This document shows, piece after piece, positions 25,626 to 36,942 of a stretch of 64,000 nt of DNA. The stretch lies in assembly GCA_013141175.1 (NCBI GenBank), contig JABFRN010000001.1:2123444-2187443 (forward strand), given 5' to 3'. Positions within the stretch are counted from its first letter, which is position 1, and every line of letters starts with the position of its first letter. The position numbers and the translations under genes were made by a program. A model generated the notes under the pieces. The model worked only from the letters and a program-made list of their open reading frames with translations, ran no database searches and was not told the DNA's origin. Source of the DNA: Lysobacter sp. (GTDB lineage: Bacteria > Pseudomonadota > Gammaproteobacteria > Xanthomonadales > Xanthomonadaceae).

Positions 25626-26401
25626 TGCTGTTCTCCCATTCCGGGTTTTTTCTTGGCCTGAGCTTGAGGCAATACCGTCTCAGCTGGTGAGATCGCCCGC
25701 TTTTGACGCTCCAAATCATTCACTTTTTCCTCTAGGCGCTTAATTGCTTCTGCCTGTGTGCCGTTGCTCGAAAGGCGAGCGATGGTAGCAATGCCTATCG
25801 TGACCATTAGAGCGAAGAATGCGAGTGAAAACGCACCGATCGGAAGGTATTTGAGCATGGTTTCTTTGAAGCGAGCATTCTCTTTCTTGGAGGCCTTTCC
25901 GACCAATTGCTTAATATTCAAGAAGCTCTTGCCAAAACTCCCTGCTGCTCTAGCTCTTATTTCGCGCACGTAATCTTGAGGTGGGCTATTGATGTACCTT
26001 TTGCTTTCGATGTCATGTGCGTTCTGAATCTGATGAAAGGAGAGCCGAATGAACGGCTGTCCCACTTGTAGGAGCCGTCTCTCTGAGCTGAAGTTGAGAA
26101 CTGGTGTCGAGAGATTGTTCTTCCAGCCAGGGTCAACGACGCCAATGTTTAGCGTTAGGAGACCATCGTTGCAAACTCTGGTTAGCACATGCGCCAAGCC
26201 GCATACCTCGTCAGGAAGATGGACGCATTCTGCTGAGATGAGGTGGGCGATACCTTGCGGCTCAAGAGTTAGAGAGTCTACGCATTCGCCCTTGTGGTTA
26301 ATGATTTTACCAATATGAAGTATTTGGCCGACCTTCCTGCTTCCGTCATCGTTGACTTTAGGGAATAAAGCTTTGCCATCTTCGATTTTTGGATGAATCA
26401 T
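25622..26401 (-). CDS. dUTPase/dCTP-deaminase-fold protein with membrane anchor and coiled coil
   Basis: 259 residues. Residues 45-125 match the dCTP-deaminase/dUTPase fold: HLISAECVHLPDEVCG, LTRVCNDGLLTLNIGVVDPGW (Asp90) and LQVGQPFIRLSFHQI. The Glu of the deaminase motif (ITLELSN in Dcd) aligns with Pro (STPVLNF), so deamination is doubtful. A basic linker, one membrane helix (185-210, LPIGAFSLAFFALMVTIGIA) and a coiled coil (216-236) follow, an unusual build for this fold. It starts 18 bases after the aceE stop with AGAGG upstream, and heads a tightly overlapping three-gene cassette. Role inferred: nucleotide-binding membrane sensor or effector. Confidence 0.75.
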   Translation of the reverse strand: MIHPKIEDGKALFPKVNDDGSRKVGQILHIGKIINHKGECVDSLTLEPQGIAHLISAECVHLPDEVCGLAHVLTRVCNDGLLTLNIGVVDPGWKNNLSTPVLNFSSERRLLQVGQPFIRLSFHQIQNAHDIESKRYINSPPQDYVREIRARAAGSFGKSFLNIKQLVGKASKKENARFKETMLKYLPIGAFSLAFFALMVTIGIATIARLSSNGTQAEAIKRLEEKVNDLERQKRAISPAETVLPQAQAKKKPGMGEQQ

Positions 26402-26419
26402 AGTAAGCGCCTCTGTTGA

Positions 26420-29110
26420 TCAGATTCCCACCGGATTCCCCTTCTCCACATCAATCTTATAAAGCTTGATCGCCCGAGAAACATCCTTCCCTGTCATCTT
26501 CCCTTCCTTCGCCAGCGCATCAATCGCCGCATGCGCGATGTAATACCGATCCACCTCGAAATGCCGCCTCAAATTGGCGCGAGTGTCAGAACGCCCAAAC
26601 CCATCCGTCCCCAGCACCGTATACCGCATCGGCACGAACGCCCGGATCTGATCGGCGAACGCCCGCACATAGTCGGTCGCGGCGACCGCCGGTCCCTGAC
26701 GCGCTTCCAGCAGCTCGGTGACGTACGCCTTGCGCGGCGCCTTCGCTTCGGGATTCAAGCGGTTCCAGCGTTCCACATCGAACCCGTCGCGACGCAGTTC
26801 GGTGAAGCTGGGACAGGACCAGAGGTCTGAGGTCACGCCGAAATCCTTGTCCAGCAGATCGGCGGCGGCGATGGCTTCGCGCAGGATCGTGCCGCTGCCC
26901 AGCAGTTGCACGCGCAGCTCGCCTTTCTTCGGTTTGCCGGCGTCCTTCAGCAGGTACATGCCCTTGATGATGCCGTCGGCGGCGCCTTCGGGCATGTCCG
27001 GGTGGGCGTAGTTCTCGTTCATCAGGGTGAGGTAGTAGTACTCGTCCTGCTGCAGTTCCAGCATGCGGTGCATGCCGTGCTGCAGGATCACCGCGACTTC
27101 GAAGCCGAAGGTAGGGTCGTAGGATTTGCAGTTCGGGATCGCGCCCGCCAGCAGATGCGAGTGGCCGTCTTCGTGCTGCAGGCCTTCGCCGTTGAGCGTG
27201 GTGCGGCCGGCGGTGGCGCCCAGCAGGAAGCCGCGCGCGCGCATGTCGCCGGCCGCCCAGGCCAGGTCGCCGATGCGCTGGAAGCCGAACATCGAATAGA
27301 AGATGTAGAACGGCAGCATCGGCAGATCGTTGGTGCTGTAGCTGGTGGCGGCGGCCATCCACGACGAGAACGCGCCGCATTCGGTGATGCCTTCTTCCAG
27401 CACCTGGCCGGCGGCGTCTTCGCGGTAGTACATCAGCTGGTCGCGATCGACCGGCTTGTACTTCTGGCCTTCCGGCGCGTAGATGCCGAGCTGGCGGAAC
27501 AGGCCTTCCATGCCGAAGGTGCGGGCTTCGTCGGCGACGATCGGCACGCAGCGCGGGCCGACCTGTTTGTCGCGCAGGATCACGTTCAGCGCCTGCACGA
27601 AGGCCATGGTGGTGCTGATCTCGCGGTCGCCGCTGCTCTTCAGCAGGCGGTCGAACACTTCGAGCTTCGGCGCTTCCAGGGTCTGCGTGCTCTTGCGACG
27701 ACGCTGCGGCAGCGAGCCGCCCAGCGTGCGGCGGCGCTCCAGCATGTATTCGATTTCCGGCGATTTCGCGCCGGGGTGATAGAACGGCACCGCGCCGTCC
27801 TTCAGCTGGTCGTCGCCGACCGGAATCTTGAAGCGGTCGCGGAACGCGCGCACGGCGTCGTCGTCGAGCTTCTTGGTCTGGTGCGTGGGGTTGAGCGATT
27901 CGCCGGAGGCGCCCATGCCGTAGCCCTTCACCGTCTTGGCGAGGATCACGGTGGGCATGCCCTTGGTATCGACCGCGTTCTGGTAAGCGGCGAAGACCTT
28001 GTGCGGGTCGTGGCCGCCGCGGTTGAGGCGGTAGATGTCGTCGTCGCTCATGTTGGCGACGAGGGCGGCGGTCTCGGGATATTTGCCGAAGAAATGCTCG
28101 CGCGTGTAGGCGCCGCCGAAGGCCTTGTAGTTCTGGTATTCGCCGTCGACGGTTTCCATCATCAGCCGCTTGAGCTGGCCGGTGGTGTCCTTGGCCAGCA
28201 GCGGATCCCAGTAGCTGCCCCAGACGGTCTTCACCACGTTCCAGCCGGCGCCGCGGAACTGGCCTTCCAGTTCCTGGATGATCTTGCCGTTGCCGCGCAC
28301 CGGGCCATCGAGGCGCTGCAGGTTGCAGTTGATGACGAAGACCAGGTTGTCCAGGCCTTCGCGGCCGGCGACCGAGATCGCGCCGAGGCTTTCGGGTTCG
28401 TCGCATTCGCCGTCGCCGAGGAAGGCCCAGACCTTGCGGTCGGTCTTCGGCATCAGGCCGCGGCCTTCGAGGTATTTCCAGTTGCGCGCCTGGTAGATGG
28501 CGCTGATCGGGCCGAGGCCCATCGACACGGTGGGGAACTGCCAGAAATCCGGCATCAGCCACGGATGCGGATAGCTGCTCACGCCGCGACCGTCGACTTC
28601 CATGCGGAAGTTGTCGAGCTGGGATTCGCTGAAGCGGCCTTCGAGGAAGGCGCGGGCGTAGACGCCGGGCGAGCTGTGGCCCTGGACGCAGATCAGGTCG
28701 CCGGGGTGGGCGTCGCTGGGCGCGCGCCAGAAATGGTTGAAGCCCACGTCGTACAGCGTGGCCGACGACGCAAACGACGCGATGTGGCCGCCGAGATCGC
28801 CGGGCTTGCGGTTGGCGCGGACCACCATGGCCATCGCGTTCCAGCGGATGATCGAGCGGATCCGCCATTCCATGTGCTGGTCGCCGGTCATGCGCGGCTC
28901 CAGGTGCGAGGGAATGGTGTTGATGTATTCGGTGGTGGGCGCGAACGGCAGATGCGCGCCGGCGCGGCGGGTCAGTTCGACCATGCCCTCCAGCAGCTGG
29001 TGCGCGCGGCCGGGGCCGTCGGCATCGATCACCGCCTTCAGCGACTCGACCCACTCGCGGGTCTCGGTGGGATCGGGGTCGTTCTGCAGCAATTCTTTCA
29101 GCCAGCTCAT
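26420..29110 (-). CDS. aceE: Pyruvate dehydrogenase E1 component (homodimeric)
   Basis: 896 residues, full length for AceE. It decarboxylates pyruvate with thiamine diphosphate and passes acetyl groups to the E2 lipoyl domain. Visible: HMEWRIRSIIRWNAMAMVVR near the N-terminus, CVQGHSSPGVYARAFLEG, the ThDP motif GDGECDEPES ending NCNLQRLDGPVRGN, and TAGRTTLNGEGLQHEDGHSH in the central domain. The start at 29110 has GGAG upstream. aceF and lpd are not adjacent; the low-GC cassette follows directly and could be co-transcribed by read-through. Confidence 0.97.
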   Translation of the reverse strand: MSWLKELLQNDPDPTETREWVESLKAVIDADGPGRAHQLLEGMVELTRRAGAHLPFAPTTEYINTIPSHLEPRMTGDQHMEWRIRSIIRWNAMAMVVRANRKPGDLGGHIASFASSATLYDVGFNHFWRAPSDAHPGDLICVQGHSSPGVYARAFLEGRFSESQLDNFRMEVDGRGVSSYPHPWLMPDFWQFPTVSMGLGPISAIYQARNWKYLEGRGLMPKTDRKVWAFLGDGECDEPESLGAISVAGREGLDNLVFVINCNLQRLDGPVRGNGKIIQELEGQFRGAGWNVVKTVWGSYWDPLLAKDTTGQLKRLMMETVDGEYQNYKAFGGAYTREHFFGKYPETAALVANMSDDDIYRLNRGGHDPHKVFAAYQNAVDTKGMPTVILAKTVKGYGMGASGESLNPTHQTKKLDDDAVRAFRDRFKIPVGDDQLKDGAVPFYHPGAKSPEIEYMLERRRTLGGSLPQRRRKSTQTLEAPKLEVFDRLLKSSGDREISTTMAFVQALNVILRDKQVGPRCVPIVADEARTFGMEGLFRQLGIYAPEGQKYKPVDRDQLMYYREDAAGQVLEEGITECGAFSSWMAAATSYSTNDLPMLPFYIFYSMFGFQRIGDLAWAAGDMRARGFLLGATAGRTTLNGEGLQHEDGHSHLLAGAIPNCKSYDPTFGFEVAVILQHGMHRMLELQQDEYYYLTLMNENYAHPDMPEGAADGIIKGMYLLKDAGKPKKGELRVQLLGSGTILREAIAAADLLDKDFGVTSDLWSCPSFTELRRDGFDVERWNRLNPEAKAPRKAYVTELLEARQGPAVAATDYVRAFADQIRAFVPMRYTVLGTDGFGRSDTRANLRRHFEVDRYYIAHAAIDALAKEGKMTGKDVSRAIKLYKIDVEKGNPVGI

Positions 29111-29406
29111 GCCTTTGGGCTCCGCAGCGGCCGGGGGCCGCGTCCAGTGGGTGTCGTCGGTTTTTTAGAGCCCCGATTCTAGCAGCGGGTGCGGGGGCTG
29201 CCCCGTACGGCGGGGTGTGGTGTGGGGTGTGGGGGAAGAATTCGATTTCGTGGGTGGAAACGGCAGGCGTTGATGATTGTCCATCGACGATCCGACGCCC
29301 GTTCCCGACGGGGTCGCCTCACACGCAATCCAATGATTCCGGTGCCGGTTTCTTGAGAACCGGGGGCTGCATCGACTTTCCGCGAAGGCGGTGCGGTGCT
29401 TTTCGA
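29111..29406. other. Intergenic region between aceE and the sulfotransferase gene
   Basis: 296 bases with the aceE leader. A GT-rich purine/pyrimidine-biased tract (GGGGTGTGGTGTGGGGTGTG) lies at about 29212-29233. No gene, operator or clear terminator was recognised. Confidence 0.4.
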
Positions 29407-30275
29407 TCAGCTCTGCGACAGTGCGCGACAACGCTCGCGGAATGTGGCCAGCCGCAGCTCGTGGGCCGGCAACATGTGAAGACGGCGCAGCACTTCATGA
29501 CGCGCAGATTCGTACAGGCGCAGATCCCAGGTGTTCAGTGCGAGCACCGCATCGAAGGTCTCGTTGCCCCACGCGGTGCGGCAGGCATCAAGGGTATCTT
29601 CGCGGCCGGAAGGGCTGTGGCCGTCGGGCGAGGAGACGTTATGCGCCAGATAAGCGAGATCGATGCGCGGAAAGCACGGGCCAAGGAAGAATTCCGCGGC
29701 GGTGAGGCTTTCGTCGAACAATTCCACCACGCCGGGGACCGACATGTCTTCCAGGATCGCCAAGGCGGTGCGGAGATCCTGCGGGCCAGCGGCCCGGGCG
29801 AATGCGCCGCCATTGACGATATAGTTGATCTGCACATCGGTCAGCATGTGCGGCACGTGCTGGAGGAGATGCGAGACAAACCCGCCCTCGTCCTGTGCGA
29901 GGGCGAGTTGCGCAAGCCAGTTCCCGGGATCCAGCATGCGGCCGTAGTGGTACAGCGAGCGGATGCGGCTCAGCGGATGGCGCACGAAGCAGATGTCGAA
30001 GAACACCAGGCCGTGCGCGCGGGGCTTGGGATATCGGGTGTGATGGCTGGACAGCGCGGAAATGGATGCATCCGCTTGAACCAGCTCCACGATGTCCTGC
30101 GCGCACAATCTCGCGTCGTCGTGCCCACCGTGGAAATCCACGAACGCATCTCCGAAACTCCGGCGCAGCGCGTAATCGATCGTGCTTCCGCCGTTCTTGA
30201 AGATGTGATAGTGCAGCACGACGAAACGGTCGCGCGCGACCGGGACGCGGATATCCCGATGCTTATCCAAGGCGC

Positions 30276-30279
<4 letters not shown>
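29407..30279 (-). CDS. Sulfotransferase-family protein
   Basis: The product shows the PAPS-dependent sulfotransferase pair: phosphosulfate loop YHIFKNGGSTIDYALRRSFG near the N-terminus and the 3'-phosphate motif FDICFVRHPLSRIRSLYHYG in the middle. It would move sulfate from PAPS to a carbohydrate or other acceptor. No ATG exists before the first motif; the likely start is TTG at 30279, whose bases overlap the maeB stop (TTGA) after a G-run. A TTG at 30270 is the alternative. That gives 290 residues. No sulfate-activation or capsule gene is near, so the acceptor is unknown. Confidence 0.75.
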
Positions 30280-32594
<2,315 letters not shown>

Positions 32595-32627
32595 CGCGAC
32601 ACGCTATCCATGGGCCGGGGCTGCATT

Positions 32628-32853
32628 CTAACAGGCTGTTGAAAAACAGCCTGTTAGGGCAGCCATGGATGGCCGCCACGACGAAACAAGCGCGCAAGCG
32701 ATTGTTTCGTCGTGAGCAGGTCCGGACATGTGCCGGACTTGCGATTGACTGCGCCGGCAGGAGCCGGCGCGAACAGCGAAGCTGACCCCGAAGGGGCGAG
32801 CCGCACGGATGCGGCGAGTCAAACGCGCACGAAGTGCGTTTTTCAACACCCTG
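32628..32853. repeat. Multi-hairpin structured intergenic element
   Basis: Starts with a perfect 13-bp hairpin CTAACAGGCTGTT/AACAGCCTGTTAG around GAAA (32628-32657). Further stems: ACGACGAAACAA/TTGTTTCGTCGT (32679-32713), GTCCGG/CCGGAC, GCCGGC/GCCGGC around AGGA, CCCC/GGGG around GAA, and CCGCA/TGCGG. It closes with GCGTTTTTCAAC, the inverse of GTTGAAAAAC at the other end. Between dctA and maeB, no ORF. Likely a mobile palindromic element or a structured RNA. Confidence 0.65.
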
Positions 32854-32867
32854 CCAACGGATCGGTC

Positions 32868-34211
32868 TCAGTCCGGATCGTCGAGGTCGCGCTGCGCCGG
32901 CGTATGGAAGGTAATCGCCGGTGTGGCGGCCGGTTCGATCGGCCCGCCCGGCCCGGCCGCCAGCTCGGCGCGCAGCCGGTCCAGGTCCAGCTCGCCTTCC
33001 CAGCGCGAGACCGCGAGCGTGGCGACGCCGTTGCCGATGAGGTTGGTGATCGCGCGCGCCTCGCTCATGAAACGGTCGATGCCGAGGATCAGCGCCAACC
33101 CCGCGACCGGCACCGACGGCACCACCGCGAGCGTTGCGGCGAGGGTGATGAAGCCCGCGCCGGTGACGCCGGAGGCGCCCTTGGAGGTCAGCATCGCGAC
33201 CAGCAGCAGGGTCAGCTGCTGGGTCAGCGTGAGCTCGATATCCATGGCCTGCGCGATGAACATCGCGGCCATCGTCAGGTAGATGTTGGTGCCGTCGAGG
33301 TTGAACGAATAGCCGCTGGGCACCACCAGCCCGACGACCGATTTCGGGCAGCCCAGACGCTCGAGTTTCTGCATCAGCGGCACCAGCGCGGACTCGGACG
33401 AGGACGTGCCCAGCACCAGCAGCAGTTCGTCGCGGATGTAGCGCAGGAACTGGAGGATCGAGAAACCGGTGATGCGCGCCACGACGCCCAGGACCACCAG
33501 CACGAAGATCGCGCAGGTCGCATAGAAGCCGCCCATCAGTTTCAGCAGCGGGCCGAGGCTGTCCACGCCGTACTTGCCGATGGTGAACGCCATCGCGCCG
33601 CCCGCGCCGATCGGCGCCAGCCGCATCACCATCGCCATCATCCGGAAGAACACCTGCGACAGCGTGTCGAGCACGGTATTCAGCGGTTTCGCGCGTTCGC
33701 CCAGGGCGCTCAGCGCAAAGCCGAACAGGCAGGCGAGCAGCAGCACCTGCAGCAGATCGCCGTCGCCGGTGAAGGCGTCGGTGAAGGTCTTCGGAATGAT
33801 GTGCAGGAAAAAACCGACGGTGGTCTGCTCGTGCGCCTTCTCGGCGTACTGCGCGACCGCTGTGGCGTCGAGCGTGGCGGGATCGACATCGAAACCGTCG
33901 CCCGGGCGCCACAGATTCACCACCAGCAGGCCGATCCCCAGCGCGAAGGTCGACACCACTTCGAAATACAGGATCGCCTTGGCGCCGACGCGGCCGACCT
34001 TCTTGACGTCGGCCACCCCGGAAATGCCGGCGACCACGGTGAGGAAGATGATCGGTGCGATCAGCATCTTCACCAGTCCGATGAAGCCATCGCCCAGCGG
34101 TTTCAAGGCGACGCCGGTCGCGGGCGCGAAGTGGCCGATCAGGCCACCCGCGACGATCGCGACCAGCACCCAGAGGTAAAGGCGCGATGCGCGGGAAGGC
34201 GAACGGGTCAT
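32868..34211 (-). CDS. Dicarboxylate/amino acid:cation symporter (DctA/GltP family)
   Basis: 447 residues of the DAACS family: [20 protein letters not shown] at the N-terminus, about eight membrane helices, the serine-rich loop [40 protein letters not shown], and [21 protein letters not shown]. These give the two re-entrant hairpins and the substrate site. Family members take up succinate, fumarate and malate (DctA) or glutamate with protons or sodium. The neighbouring malic enzyme favours C4-dicarboxylates, an inference. Start ATG at 34211 gives the normal family length. Confidence 0.93.
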   Translation of the reverse strand: MTRSPSRASRLYLWVLVAIVAGGLIGHFAPATGVALKPLGDGFIGLVKMLIAPIIFLTVVAGISGVADVKKVGRVGAKAILYFEVVSTFALGIGLLVVNLWRPGDGFDVDPATLDATAVAQYAEKAHEQTTVGFFLHIIPKTFTDAFTGDGDLLQVLLLACLFGFALSALGERAKPLNTVLDTLSQVFFRMMAMVMRLAPIGAGGAMAFTIGKYGVDSLGPLLKLMGGFYATCAIFVLVVLGVVARITGFSILQFLRYIRDELLLVLGTSSSESALVPLMQKLERLGCPKSVVGLVVPSGYSFNLDGTNIYLTMAAMFIAQAMDIELTLTQQLTLLLVAMLTSKGASGVTGAGFITLAATLAVVPSVPVAGLALILGIDRFMSEARAITNLIGNGVATLAVSRWEGELDLDRLRAELAAGPGGPIEPAATPAITFHTPAQRDLDDPD

Positions 34212-34291
34212 GTGCAGGTCCGGTTGAACGATCGGCGGCGCCGATGCCGGGCCGGTGGATGACGCGGGACAGAGGCTACACGGCGCCGCGC

Positions 34292-35557
34292 TCAGACGCC
34301 CAGCCCCAGCACCAGATCGTCGGTATCGACGCGATCCAGCCGGATCTTGTTGGCGAACAGCGAGAACGCCAGCATCCCCGCCAGGCCGTTCGCGCGCTGC
34401 ATCCACGGCGGCAGATATTGCGGCGCAGCAATCGCGCCGCTGTCGAACATCGGCTGCAGCGCGAACACGTCTTCCAGCGCCAGCTTGCCGGCGAACAGCT
34501 GCCGCGCGACCGCGAGCTTGCGGTGGCGCAGGCACCAGCGGAAGAAGGTGTGCACGCTGAGCAGGCCGTGCAGGTACACGGTGTCCTTGGTGAACGCCGC
34601 GCCGCCGCCGAGCGGGGCGCCGCGGTACACGCGCTGGGTCGAGGCGAAACTGTCCTCGGGCGTCTGTCCGGCGTCGAGGAAGAAGCGGAACACCTGCACG
34701 AAGTCCGCGCCGTTGATCGCCATGTCGATGGCGACGATGCGCAGGCTGATGCGTTTCATGCGCTCGATGTCCATCGAGCCGGAGATCAGTTCGGCGAACG
34801 TCGCCAACCCTTCCTGGGTCGCGGTGGTGCGCGGCGCGCTGCGCGCCATCGATTTGAGCAGCGGCTGTTCGCGGCCGTTGATGCCGGTGAGCGTGTGCAC
34901 GAAGGCCTCGTGCACCAGCAGCTGATGACGGTCGTATTCGCTGAACCCGGTATTGGTGCGCAGGCGGATGCGGGTGGGGCTGGCGGCGGCCTTGGCGATC
35001 AGCGCCGGATCGAGTTCGACCTTGACCTTGTGCCAGGTGAAGAACGCGTCGATGTCCCGCTGCAGCGCGTCGCGCACGGTTTCGGCGGCGACCACCGTGT
35101 CGGGTTCGAGCTGGCGAAGTTCCTGGTCCATGTCGTCGGCAACCGTCACGAAATGCTGCGCGGCCTCGAAATTGGTGGGGCCGTCGCCGGGCAGCATTTC
35201 CACCGGACGGCCGTAGAGCCGGGTCGAATACGCGGTGATTTTGTAGCTGCCGGCGGCATCGAGCAGCCGCGTGCCGATACGCCAGCTGTCGGCGGTCTGG
35301 ATCAGGTAGTGGCCGAGCGGGTGGTCGGGGTCGGCGGCGGCGCGCACCGCGTCCAGTTCCGCGCGCACGTGCGCGAAATCCTCTTTCGGGTATTCGATCT
35401 TCGGCAGATGGATGCGGCCGATCTTCCACGCCGCAAGAAAAGTTTCCTGCGCGCTGGCCGGCCAGCTGAGGGTTTCGAGCAAGCGGATGCCGCGCACCGC
35501 CGCGACCAGGCGCGCATCGAGCGCGGCGTGATGGACGATGTCGGGGGCGAGGCTCAT
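34292..35557 (-). CDS. QEGLA-motif zinc metallopeptidase-like protein (DUF1704)
   Basis: 421 residues with the DUF1704 signature: a zinc site HEAFVH at 216-221 and QEGLA at 248-252 ([18 protein letters not shown]). Bacterial members were once named flavohemoglobin expression-modulating QEGLA proteins; the eukaryotic relatives MATCAP are tubulin tyrosine carboxypeptidases. So a zinc carboxypeptidase activity is likely, but its bacterial substrate is unknown. No signal peptide: cytoplasmic. It lies 80 bases upstream of the dctA-like gene on the same strand, and a palindromic element separates it from rsgA. Confidence 0.9.
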   Translation of the reverse strand: MSLAPDIVHHAALDARLVAAVRGIRLLETLSWPASAQETFLAAWKIGRIHLPKIEYPKEDFAHVRAELDAVRAAADPDHPLGHYLIQTADSWRIGTRLLDAAGSYKITAYSTRLYGRPVEMLPGDGPTNFEAAQHFVTVADDMDQELRQLEPDTVVAAETVRDALQRDIDAFFTWHKVKVELDPALIAKAAASPTRIRLRTNTGFSEYDRHQLLVHEAFVHTLTGINGREQPLLKSMARSAPRTTATQEGLATFAELISGSMDIERMKRISLRIVAIDMAINGADFVQVFRFFLDAGQTPEDSFASTQRVYRGAPLGGGAAFTKDTVYLHGLLSVHTFFRWCLRHRKLAVARQLFAGKLALEDVFALQPMFDSGAIAAPQYLPPWMQRANGLAGMLAFSLFANKIRLDRVDTDDLVLGLGV

Positions 35558-35578
35558 GGCGATGTCGCCCGGAGCCCA

Positions 35579-35677
35579 TGTAGGAGCGACGGAAGTCGCG
35601 ACAGGCTGCGGGTTTTCAACAGCCGAATGGCTGGTAAAGATCTTCTTGCGCCTGTCGCGACTTCCGTCGCGCCTGCA
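35579..35677. repeat. Palindromic element, family C (GTAGGAGCGAC type)
   Basis: The arms 35579-35606 and 35650-35677 are inverted: GGAGCGACGGAAGTCGCGAC against GTCGCGACTTCCGTCGCGCC. It sits in the 129-base gap between rsgA and the QEGLA gene. Confidence 0.85.
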
Positions 35678-35686
35678 GAAGCCGGA

Positions 35687-36820
35687 TCAATGCCGCCCAT
35701 ATTTCTCGTCCAGGCGCTTGTGGAACGCTTTTCCGCCCACCTTCGCATCCGCCTTCTGCGCCAGCCGCGTCGCGAGCTTGTCGGCCGCACCGGCGATCTC
35801 GTCGCGCAGCTTCAGGTAATTCGCCAGCCGCGCCGGATCCAGCGTGCCGGCTTCCAGCGCCGCGCGCACCGCGCAACCCGGTTCGCGCGCATGCTGGCAA
35901 TCGCGGAATTTGCATTCGCCGGTGATCGTTTCGATATCGGCGAACCCGCCGTCGGCGACCTGCTCCTCGCCGGTGGGCTTGAGTTCGCGCATGCCGGGGG
36001 TGTCGATCAGGCACGCGCCCGAGGGCAGCGGAATCAGCGTGCGGAAGGTGGTGGTGTGACGGCCGCGCGCATCGTTCTCGCGGACCGCATTGGTCTTCAT
36101 CTTCTCCACGCCCAGCAGCGTATTGGTGAGCGTGGATTTGCCGGCGCCCGACGAGCCCACCAGCACGGCGGTGCGGCCGGCCTGCAGCCACGGCTCCAGC
36201 GCGGCGACGCTGGCGCGGTCCTTGGCGTTGACCGCGACCGCGACGATGCCCTGCGCCGCCAGTTCGGCCAGCGCCGCCAGCGAGGCTTCGGCGTCGCTGC
36301 CGTCCTTGTCGGCCTTGGTCAGCACCACCACCGGCTCGGCGCCGCCGCCGCGCACCAGCAGCAGGTAGCGTTCGATCCGGCGCGGATTGAAGTCGGCGTC
36401 CAGGCCGCAGACCACCAGCACGGTGTCGATGTTCGCGGCGATCACCTGCTGCTGGTAGTGCTCGCCGGCGGCGGCGCGCTTGATCGCGGTCCGCCTGGGC
36501 AGCAGGGCCACGATCCGGCCGCGCGGGCCTTTGCCGGCCTCGCTCTGGCCGTCTTCGATCAGCACCCAGTCGCCGACCGCCGCGCGGTCCTGCGGCGGGA
36601 AGCGCCGACGCATCCATTCCTGCGGGGATTCGGTCGTCAGCGCGTCGCCGGGGGCTTCGGCGACCACGTAGCCGGTGCGGTGCTGTTCGATCACCCGTGC
36701 CGGCCGCGCCAGCGGATGCGCCACGATGGCGGCGGCCCAGGCGGCATCCCCGACGTCATCGGCGGTCGTGCCGGGAAATGGCCAGCCGATCGCGCGCAGT
36801 GCGGGCGTGGACGCGTTCAA
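35687..36820 (-). CDS. rsgA: Ribosome small-subunit-dependent GTPase RsgA
   Basis: 377 residues with circularly permuted GTPase motifs: G4 VLTKADKDG, then G1 LVGSSGAGKSTLTN, a switch region RGRHTTTFRTL and G3 LIDTPGMREL, after an OB-fold N-terminus. The zinc finger CKFRDCQHAREPGC follows, then a C-terminal helix. RsgA checks late 30S subunit maturation. The family-typical order and length make the call firm. It is divergent from the aminotransferase operon, 122 bases away. Confidence 0.96.
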   Translation of the reverse strand: MNASTPALRAIGWPFPGTTADDVGDAAWAAAIVAHPLARPARVIEQHRTGYVVAEAPGDALTTESPQEWMRRRFPPQDRAAVGDWVLIEDGQSEAGKGPRGRIVALLPRRTAIKRAAAGEHYQQQVIAANIDTVLVVCGLDADFNPRRIERYLLLVRGGGAEPVVVLTKADKDGSDAEASLAALAELAAQGIVAVAVNAKDRASVAALEPWLQAGRTAVLVGSSGAGKSTLTNTLLGVEKMKTNAVRENDARGRHTTTFRTLIPLPSGACLIDTPGMRELKPTGEEQVADGGFADIETITGECKFRDCQHAREPGCAVRAALEAGTLDPARLANYLKLRDEIAGAADKLATRLAQKADAKVGGKAFHKRLDEKYGRH

Positions 36821-36942
36821 GGGCGGGAGCGGGAAAGTGTCATGGCACGATTATGGCCCGGTTCCCGCCGTGTGCCCGGCCGGGAGGCGGAGCGGGGCGA
36901 TTTCGGCTAGGCTTTGCGGCACTTTTTTGCGTTCGACGACAG

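Noticed and set aside
32868-35579. A 903-codon fusion of a peptidase-like part with the DctA-like transporter
   Set aside because: The N-terminal part is the antisense-free but wrong frame of the QEGLA gene; the transporter has its own ATG at 34211 and normal length.
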